Below are positions 1 through 4,637 of a stretch of 7,375 nt of DNA, in pieces. The notes under the pieces are model-generated. The model worked only from the letters and a program-made list of their open reading frames with translations, did no database searches and was not told the DNA's origin. This stretch comes from JANNSW01 sp031431235 (GTDB lineage Bacteria > Pseudomonadota > Alphaproteobacteria > Rhizobiales > Hyphomicrobiaceae). A program made the position numbers and the translations under genes. The first letter of the stretch is position 1; each line of letters starts with the position of its first letter. The stretch spans positions 1-7,375 of the forward strand of contig JANPDA010000061.1 of the NCBI GenBank assembly GCA_031431235.1, in the 5' to 3' direction.

Positions 1-54
1 TGCGGGCACCTTCATCCTCATCCACTGGTCGTCGCGCAAGGCGTAGCGTTGCAT
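1..54 (-). CDS. IS5-family transposase, N-terminal fragment (cut by window edge)
   Basis: Read on the minus strand, an ATG at 54-52 opens a frame giving MQRYALRDDQWMRMKVPA, which runs off the left edge. This is the characteristic start of IS5-family transposases (M-x-R-Y-x-L-x-D-x-Q-W-x-R-I/M-K, normally followed by LLPG). The start is supported by GGGGAGG seven bases upstream, at 68-62. Only 18 residues are visible, so the DDE catalytic domain cannot be judged, and the copy may be intact or truncated beyond the edge. The family assignment rests on the N-terminal motif, recognised from memory of the family. Confidence 0.7.
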   Translation of the reverse strand, partial: MQRYALRDDQWMRMKVPA

Positions 55-61
55 CTGTCGG

Positions 62-68
62 CCTCCCC
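62..68 (-). promoter_or_regulatory. Ribosome binding site in a hairpin loop, IS5-family transposase
   Basis: On the minus strand GGGGAGG lies seven bases before the ATG at 54. It is mostly in the loop of a perfect 7-bp inverted repeat (TGTCGGC at 56-62, GCCGACA at 72-78, 9-base loop). The stem runs to within one base of the start codon. Such a structure could modulate transposase translation, but that is inference. Confidence 0.45.
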
Positions 69-113
69 ATTGCCGACAACCCATGAGTGGGAGAAAAAGT
101 GATTTGGGAATCC

Positions 114-128
114 CTCGACTGACGACAG
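114..128. repeat. Imperfect 15-bp direct repeat, copy 1
   Basis: CTCGACTGACGACAG here recurs at 179-193 as CTCAACTGACGACAG. That is 14 of 15 identical bases, with 65 bp between starts. It lies immediately outside the proposed IS5 end, in the gene-poor stretch before the flippase. It could be insertion scar, an operator pair or chance. Confidence 0.4.
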
Positions 129-178
129 CGACGACGGGCGCGCACGATTTCTGATGCGGCGTGGCAGCACAAACTCTA

Positions 179-193
179 CTCAACTGACGACAG
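179..193. repeat. Imperfect 15-bp direct repeat, copy 2
   Basis: Second copy of the repeat at 114-128, differing at one base (A at 182 against G at 117). The rest of 55-417 shows no gene I can support. The open frames there are short (35 to 71 codons), lack Shine-Dalgarno sequences and match no family I recognise. No clear sigma-70 promoter or terminator is visible, although the flippase promoter would be expected in this stretch. Confidence 0.4.
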
Positions 194-417
194 GCCCTAG
201 TGGATTGGCAAAGCCCGAACGAGTGGTGGAAGAGATTCGACGTGTTGCCCAACCGAATTGACGTCGACAAGCATGGGCGGATACTACCAGACGATAGATG
301 GCCTTCCAGCACGCTCGGAGGCCGGTTGCGCCCGCCTGCTCGGCGTGAAAGAGAGCCGCGCCGACTCTACCGAATCGGGCTTCCACATCCCGGGCAAACA
401 GAACGGATCTGCTGAGA

Positions 418-1764
418 GTGATTGAGGAAATTCGGCTTTCTCTGATGAGAATTGCGCGCGCATGCGCGCAGCAGATGCGTTCGTTCACTGAGCGGCCCTT
501 TGTCCGCAGTGTCACGGCCATGTTTGCCGGGACATTGGCGACGCAAGTCGCCAATGTCGCGACATCACCAATTCTGACACGCATTTTTAGTCCCGAATCG
601 TTTGGCCTATTGGGTCTGTTCAACTTTGCATTATCAATTCTCGGTCCGGTCGCAGCCATGTGTTTTCCTATTGCGATCGTGCTGGCTCGGGACGAGCGAG
701 CGGGGGCCGCGCTCGTGAGGCTTTGCGTGCTCATATCGTTTGCCGTGTCGGCGATCCTGCTGGCCGTGCTGCTGGTCTTCCATGGCTGGGTGGTCGCAAT
801 GCCCAACCTTGAGTTGTTGGGGCCGTACCTTTTCCTGCTGCCGGTGGCTGTTCTGACCAGTGGATTGATGCAGACCGCGGTGCAATGGGCGACGTGGCGG
901 GAGGAGTTTCGTGGTCTCGCACGCGCCAGTGCAATTCACGCCATCGTGACGAATGGCCTGAGGGTCGGCGTTGGCGCTGCACTGCCAAATCCGGGCGTAC
1001 TGATTGCAATCAGTGCCTTAGCTCCTGCATTGCTAGCCGCGATGATCGCATGCCGCATAGCTGGAGGCTCGCGCGGACTGGCGCTAGTCGGTTCCGATAT
1101 CTTGTCTCGTACTGCACTGGCAGAATTGCGCGCTGCGGTACGTGAATTTAGGTCATTTCCGCTGCTCAGGATGCCACAGAACATCGTCAGCGCGTTGTCG
1201 CTCGGAATGCCCCTAATTTATCTCGCCCGATATTCCGACCCATCCGCCCTCGGGCATTATACTTTGGCCGTGCAAGTCCTGATGCTGCCCAGCCTGCTGA
1301 TCGGAAGTGCGATCGTCAGCGTATTTTATCCTCGATACGCCCGGGCCGCCCGCGATGGTGAGCAATCGAGTTATCTGACAAAGACGACGCTCGGCATGTG
1401 TGCCATCGGTATCCTCCCGTATCTTATCGTATTTGCATATGGCACCGAGATTTTCGGCTTAGTGTTCGGTCCAACCTGGCGACAAAGTGGAGAGTTCGCA
1501 AGCTGGCTTTCCTTGTGGCTATTGTTCGCATTTTGCAGTCGCCCTTCGTTCAATGCGATCTCAGTACTTGGGCTGGAACGGTTCCTTCTTGTCTGGGAGC
1601 TGGCCGGGATCTTCCTCGTGGCGGTGACGCTCTTCATCGGATTCGAAGCTGGAACCGGACCTGTGACCGCCATCATGCTCTACTCATTCGTTTCGGCTGC
1701 ACGGAACATCGTGTTGATAATTTGGGTCCATGTGGTCGCATACAAAGCGCTACCGGTCGCATGA
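418..1764 (+). CDS. Wzx-like polysaccharide/oligosaccharide flippase (MOP superfamily)
   Basis: Likely an inner-membrane flippase that moves undecaprenyl-linked oligosaccharide repeat units to the periplasm (COG2244/Polysacc_synt type). The product of up to 448 residues is almost wholly hydrophobic, with about a dozen membrane segments. The first follows the family-typical N-terminal pattern: a short basic tail, then SVTAMFAGTLATQVAN, then SPILTRIFSPESFGLLGLF, where L-T-R-x-x-S/T-P-E-x-F/Y-G is a hallmark of these exporters. Length fits the 400-500 residue norm. The start is uncertain. GTG at 418 has no good Shine-Dalgarno, ATG at 445 has GAGGAAA some 14 bases upstream, and ATG at 475 would still precede the first membrane segment. 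It is followed 102 bases later by a glycosyltransferase on the same strand, fitting a surface polysaccharide cluster. The polysaccharide cannot be named from sequence. Confidence 0.88.
   Translation: MIEEIRLSLMRIARACAQQMRSFTERPFVRSVTAMFAGTLATQVANVATSPILTRIFSPESFGLLGLFNFALSILGPVAAMCFPIAIVLARDERAGAALVRLCVLISFAVSAILLAVLLVFHGWVVAMPNLELLGPYLFLLPVAVLTSGLMQTAVQWATWREEFRGLARASAIHAIVTNGLRVGVGAALPNPGVLIAISALAPALLAAMIACRIAGGSRGLALVGSDILSRTALAELRAAVREFRSFPLLRMPQNIVSALSLGMPLIYLARYSDPSALGHYTLAVQVLMLPSLLIGSAIVSVFYPRYARAARDGEQSSYLTKTTLGMCAIGILPYLIVFAYGTEIFGLVFGPTWRQSGEFASWLSLWLLFAFCSRPSFNAISVLGLERFLLVWELAGIFLVAVTLFIGFEAGTGPVTAIMLYSFVSAARNIVLIIWVHVVAYKALPVA
456..469. repeat. Perfect 14-bp palindrome near the flippase start
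   Basis: GCGCGCATGCGCGC is its own reverse complement and lies between two candidate start codons (445 and 475) of the flippase. In frame it reads through an Arg/Ala-rich stretch (ARACA). It may be chance in a GC-rich coding sequence, or it may affect initiation if the true start is the later ATG. Confidence 0.4.
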
Positions 1765-1866
1765 TGTGCGGATCTCGCTTGAAGCGTCTGGACAGCTTCA
1801 TCACTTTACGCATAATCTTGATTTTGTTGAGACTGTGCGCTTCGTACCACTCCAGGAATCTCGTAG

Positions 1867-3003
1867 ATGCTCGCAACTAACATCGGCATACCCGCCTTGC
1901 GTCGGCATCGCATAGCGTTCGTCATCACAGACGTATCGGGCGGCGGAGCGGCTCGCGTTGCAGTCATTCTTTGCAAGGAATGGGTTACGGCAGGGCACGA
2001 GGTCCACCTCATCACCTACGAGGAGCCGGGCACGCCATCCTTCTATGAGGTCGACGAATGTGTTTTTCGCCATCAACTGGGCCTGGTGCATTCCGCCCCG
2101 GGTGGGCTGGCATTCATCACAACCAATGTCCGAAGGGTCGGGCGGCTGAGAGCTATCCTGCGCGACATTCGACCGACGGCAGTGATCGCGTTTCTGCTCG
2201 AGGCAAATGTGACGAGCATCTTGGCCAGCACGCGGCTCGACATTCCGGTTCTCGTAGCCGAGCGCAACCATCCAGCCCATCACCACATCCCTGCCATCAA
2301 GGCGAAGTTGCGAAATTCGCTGTACAGCCGTGCCGCTCGCCTCTGTGTCCAGTCGGAGGATATCCGCCGATGGTTCATCGACAACATTGGACTCGACGCC
2401 AGCGTGATCGCAAATCCAGTCATCTCGCCCGACTTGGTGCCCCGCCGGAATGATCGGCGAGCATCGGGACGCCAGCGTATCATCGGTCTCGGCCGCCTCG
2501 AACCCCAGAAGGGCTTCGATCGTGTGATCAATGCGTTTTCTGCCATCCAGAACGAGGTTCCGGACTGGGAGCTCGTCATTTTCGGCGAGGGTGAGGCGCG
2601 CGCTGATCTCGCTTCCCAGATCGAGCGCTCGGGCTTGACGGATCGGGTACGTCTTCCGGGTCAGACCGCAACGCCTATGGCAGAGCTTCGCGAGGCGGAT
2701 CTGTTCATACATGCTGCTCGCTACGAAGGCTATCCCAACGTAATCATCGAGGCACTGTCTGCGGGGTTGTGCGTCATTGCGACCGACAGCCCAGGTGCGA
2801 CCGGGGAGATCCTGGCACAGGGTCGCGGCCTGCTCGTTGCCGACGGTGACAGCTCGGCACTGTCCTCGGCCATGCTGCTGGCCATGCGCGATCGACAGAT
2901 GCGAGAGACCACGGCTGCACGAGCACAGACGCTGATCAGATCACTGGCCCCAGCCAGGATCGCGCAACTTTGGATTGAAGAAATCGAACGCTCGAGAGTG
3001 TGA
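1867..3003 (+). CDS. Family 4 (GT-B) glycosyltransferase
   Basis: Predicted cytoplasmic retaining glycosyltransferase that adds a sugar from a nucleotide donor to a lipid-linked glycan. The 378 residues show the GT4 layout. An N-terminal Rossmann start has the glycine loop SGGGAAR (residues 24-30). The second half has the donor-site segment GRLEPQKGFDRVI (209-221) with the conserved Arg and Lys. Then comes the E-x7-E motif in YEGYPNVIIEALSAG, with Glu287 and Glu295. Length and motif spacing are normal and no break is seen. ATG at 1867 is chosen because AGGAA at 1854-1858 lies eight bases upstream. The 102-base gap after the flippase has a weak 6-bp stem (1780-1785 with 1795-1800) without a T-run, so co-transcription is plausible. 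Donor sugar and linkage cannot be read from the sequence. It resembles the PglH/AmsD-like set of polymer-building GT4 enzymes. Confidence 0.92.
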   Translation: MLATNIGIPALRRHRIAFVITDVSGGGAARVAVILCKEWVTAGHEVHLITYEEPGTPSFYEVDECVFRHQLGLVHSAPGGLAFITTNVRRVGRLRAILRDIRPTAVIAFLLEANVTSILASTRLDIPVLVAERNHPAHHHIPAIKAKLRNSLYSRAARLCVQSEDIRRWFIDNIGLDASVIANPVISPDLVPRRNDRRASGRQRIIGLGRLEPQKGFDRVINAFSAIQNEVPDWELVIFGEGEARADLASQIERSGLTDRVRLPGQTATPMAELREADLFIHAARYEGYPNVIIEALSAGLCVIATDSPGATGEILAQGRGLLVADGDSSALSSAMLLAMRDRQMRETTAARAQTLIRSLAPARIAQLWIEEIERSRV

Positions 3004-3063
3004 AATCCAATGTGCCGAAGCTCCCACTGTCAATTCACCAATGCAGCTGCCGGAGGAAAGCCT

Positions 3064-3216
3064 ATGCATCGGGCTCGAAATCATCAGGTGGATCGAACTA
3101 CAAAAACACTCCAGTTTCTATTGATGTGGAAAAACAGGGTCGGCCTCGGTGAATTCGAGATCGACGATGGTAGCGTGCCTCGGTCTGCAATTTCAGCGAT
3201 TCGGGTCGACGAGTGA
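3064..3216 (+). CDS. Possible small ORF, 50 codons, unknown function
   Basis: I do not recognise the product. ATG at 3064 is preceded by GGAGGAAA with close-to-ideal spacing, the best Shine-Dalgarno in the interval, and the frame ends at TGA 3214-3216. The peptide begins MHRARNHQVDRTTK, basic at the N-terminus. It continues through a short hydrophobic stretch (LQFLLMW) to an acidic tail ending IRVDE. It has no signal peptide or known motif. It lies in the 327-base gap between glycosyltransferase and methyltransferase, which otherwise shows no gene, no terminator with a T-run and no clear promoter. It may be a real small protein, a gene remnant or a chance frame. Confidence 0.28.
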   Translation: MHRARNHQVDRTTKTLQFLLMWKNRVGLGEFEIDDGSVPRSAISAIRVDE

Positions 3217-3330
3217 CCAGCGGTGCTGCGGATGCCTGAGCGGGTCGGGCCGGCTGTATCAATGCTCAGCCGCACATGAACACTCCTCAAGGCACCAGCC
3301 ATCGAAGCGACAGAAACCAGGGGTTTCACT

Positions 3331-4053
3331 TTGACCAGACCGGACGATCGAATCACGGAGGAAACGGCCAAGATGGTCGGCTATCGGAGCGCTGACCGCT
3401 ATCGCGCCCGCTGCAACTTCCTCTTTCAGGGTATGGGACTTGGGGCAAAGCGGGTTCTCGATGTCGGTTGCGGCTTGGGCTCGGTTGCCATCTGGTGCGG
3501 AATTCACGGCGCCGCGAATGTTCTCGGGATCGAGCCAGAAAGCGAAGGCAGCACCGAGGGAACTTACAAACGCTTTCGCGAAACGACTCTGAAGCTCGTC
3601 CTCGATTCGAGGGTGGCAGTGAGGGCGAGCAGGCTCGACGAAATCACGGCAGCCGACGGTCCGTTCGACATCGTGACCCTGCTGAACGTGATAAATCATC
3701 TGGATGAGGACGCGGTCGCCCGAATGCATCGAGATTCTGACGCTTTCGGGCGATACGTCGGTCATCTCCGCAGTCTGCGCAGCCTGATGGCCAAGGGCGC
3801 TACCGTGGTTATCAGCGACTGTAGCCGGCATAACTTGTGGAACGATCTAGGTCTGCGCAATCCACTCATGCCCACGATCGAGTGGCACAAGCATCAATCG
3901 CCCGCTGTGTGGAACGAAGCCTTTCGTGCGTCTGGGTTTGAGTTGCATGACTTGCGTTGGTCCCCAATGTATCCGATGGGGATGTTTTCGACGAGTAAAT
4001 CATTACACTATCTGACAATCTCCCATTTTACGATGCGATTTCGTGCTGCATGA
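3331..4053 (+). CDS. Class I SAM-dependent methyltransferase
   Basis: Predicted cytoplasmic methyltransferase that transfers a methyl group from S-adenosylmethionine, here probably to a sugar or lipid-linked intermediate, given the neighbours. Motif I is RVLDVGCGLG (residues 41-50). The acidic residue binding the SAM ribose is Glu68 in VLGIEP. A motif IV-like segment follows as FDIVTLLNVINHLDED (112-127). The 240 residues are normal for a one-domain enzyme. A TTG start at 3331 is supported by AGGGG (3319-3323) seven bases upstream. ATG at 3373, with GGAGG at 3357-3361, is a real alternative that still leaves the SAM fold intact. It follows the glycosyltransferase on the same strand after 327 bases and is the last gene before the transposon debris. 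Substrate is unknown. Small-molecule or lipid methylation cannot be excluded. Confidence 0.86.
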   Translation: MTRPDDRITEETAKMVGYRSADRYRARCNFLFQGMGLGAKRVLDVGCGLGSVAIWCGIHGAANVLGIEPESEGSTEGTYKRFRETTLKLVLDSRVAVRASRLDEITAADGPFDIVTLLNVINHLDEDAVARMHRDSDAFGRYVGHLRSLRSLMAKGATVVISDCSRHNLWNDLGLRNPLMPTIEWHKHQSPAVWNEAFRASGFELHDLRWSPMYPMGMFSTSKSLHYLTISHFTMRFRAA

Positions 4054-4109
4054 CGATCCATCCTGCTTTGGCCTCAGACATGTTGAGTGATATACTGTTG
4101 CATCGTCTC

Positions 4110-4245
4110 CCACACGCAGTCCCGATGGAGATAGATCCGGGTGCGGCAGTAGCCGAAGCGCGGGCGCTCGACCGCGCGCTTGCGCATCGACGCGATCACG
4201 CATGCGCCCTTCTCTGCCTTCCGGCAGCAATAGTCGAGCCTAAGC
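4110..4245 (-). pseudogene. IS3-family transposase (OrfB) fragment
   Basis: Continuing in the same minus-strand frame as the IS66 piece, the peptide changes to YCCRKAEKGACVIASMRKRA and then VERPRFGYCRTRIYLHRD. This matches the N-terminal part of IS3-family OrfB (IS407-like), where the region before the integrase core reads R-x-L-A-x-x-R-P-R-F-G-Y-R-R-L/I-H-x-L-L-x-R-x-G. Several conserved positions have drifted (C and T in GYCRTRI), and the DDE core is missing. The frame stops at 4074-4076. Remnant only; the family call rests on about 40 residues. Confidence 0.6.
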
Positions 4246-4532
4246 GTCCGCCCACGACGGCGGTCGACGGTGCTTCCGCAGGCGAGGCCTGCCCGGAAGC
4301 AGACGCAATGAGCGAGCGTCGAGGTGTCGAATTCGACACCCTCCGTGGCCAGCATCTGCGACTGGCGATACAAGGGTAAGTGCCAAGCATACTTCGAGAC
4401 GACGACAACGGCGACGAGGCCTTCCGTCGGCGGCCTACCTTCGACGAGGCGGGCAGGAGCGGGTGCCTGGACGACGCCGGCCGTTTCGTCGGCGACCTCT
4501 TTCTCGCACGTCCTGCAGGCACCCTCGAATCG
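4245..4532 (-). pseudogene. IS66-family transposase (TnpC) fragment
   Basis: On the minus strand the frame reads CRTCEKEV (a zinc-finger-like CxxC), then QAPAPARLVEGRPPTEGLVA, then VSKYAWHLPLYRQSQ, then EGVEFDTSTLAHCV. This is the order seen in the middle of IS66 TnpC (CRxC, QAPAPxRxIExGxPTxxLxA, SKYADHLPLYRQ, EGVxLDRSTLADWVG). The N-terminal third is missing. An in-frame TAG at 4533-4535 and a frame change just upstream mark decay. After DTSTLAHCV the IS66 similarity stops and the catalytic C-terminal half is absent. The lower boundary near 4245 is approximate. Accessory tnpA and tnpB are not visible. Clearly non-functional. Confidence 0.75.
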
Positions 4533-4637
4533 CTACGCGCATCCGACCGCTGTTGGCATCAGTCTTGCTGATCTCCGTTCGTGATCGATCGTCCACAGCT
4601 CGTGGGCTTCATCGTTTCCTGTGATCGGAGTTGGTGT
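4533..4637. other. Leader between transposon debris and oxidase gene
   Basis: About 100 bases that probably hold the decayed 5' part of the IS66 remnant on the minus strand and the upstream region of the oxidase gene on the plus strand. A frame-shifted IS66-like trace (MRVAIR) is visible near 4530-4550. An 8-base palindrome GATCGATC lies at 4583-4590. I see no convincing -35/-10 pair, so the oxidase promoter is unidentified. Confidence 0.35.
4627..4630 (+). promoter_or_regulatory. Ribosome binding site of the copper oxidase gene
   Basis: GGAG lies seven bases before the ATG at 4638 and fixes that start. The protein then begins MAFNGGWDSLQSWPLIGIHA, directly at the first propeller blade and without a signal sequence. 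Confidence 0.6.

Larger units (their letters stand above)
1..117 (-). mobile_element. Probable right end of an IS5-family insertion sequence
   Basis: The transposase start lies about 60 bases inside a minus-strand sequence that begins GAGGGATTCCCAAATC (complement of roughly 101-116). IS5-family elements usually carry short terminal repeats and a 50-70 base leader before the transposase, so this is a plausible outer end. The partner inverted repeat would lie left of the window and the target duplication cannot be seen, so the boundary near 117 is only a proposal. Confidence 0.35.

Noticed and set aside
200..415. Plus-strand ORF of 71 codons before the flippase
   Set aside because: No Shine-Dalgarno, no recognisable motif, and other frames in the same stretch are equally open.
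1780..1800. Stem-loop TGAAGC/GCTTCA after the flippase
   Set aside because: Only 6 bp, with a 9-base loop and no following T-run. Not a credible terminator.
1801..2712. Minus-strand ORF of 303 codons
   Set aside because: It lies wholly opposite the GT4 gene, whose motifs are clear, and its translation shows no family features.
3236..3269. Inverted repeat CTGAGC/GCTCAG in the gap before the methyltransferase
   Set aside because: Six-bp stem with a 22-base loop and no T-run. Expected by chance at this composition.
4050..4379. Plus-strand ORF of 109 codons whose ATG overlaps the methyltransferase stop (ATGA)
   Set aside because: The overlap looks like translational coupling, but the frame is antisense to the recognisable IS66/IS3 transposase fragments, its peptide matches no family I know, and there is no separate Shine-Dalgarno.
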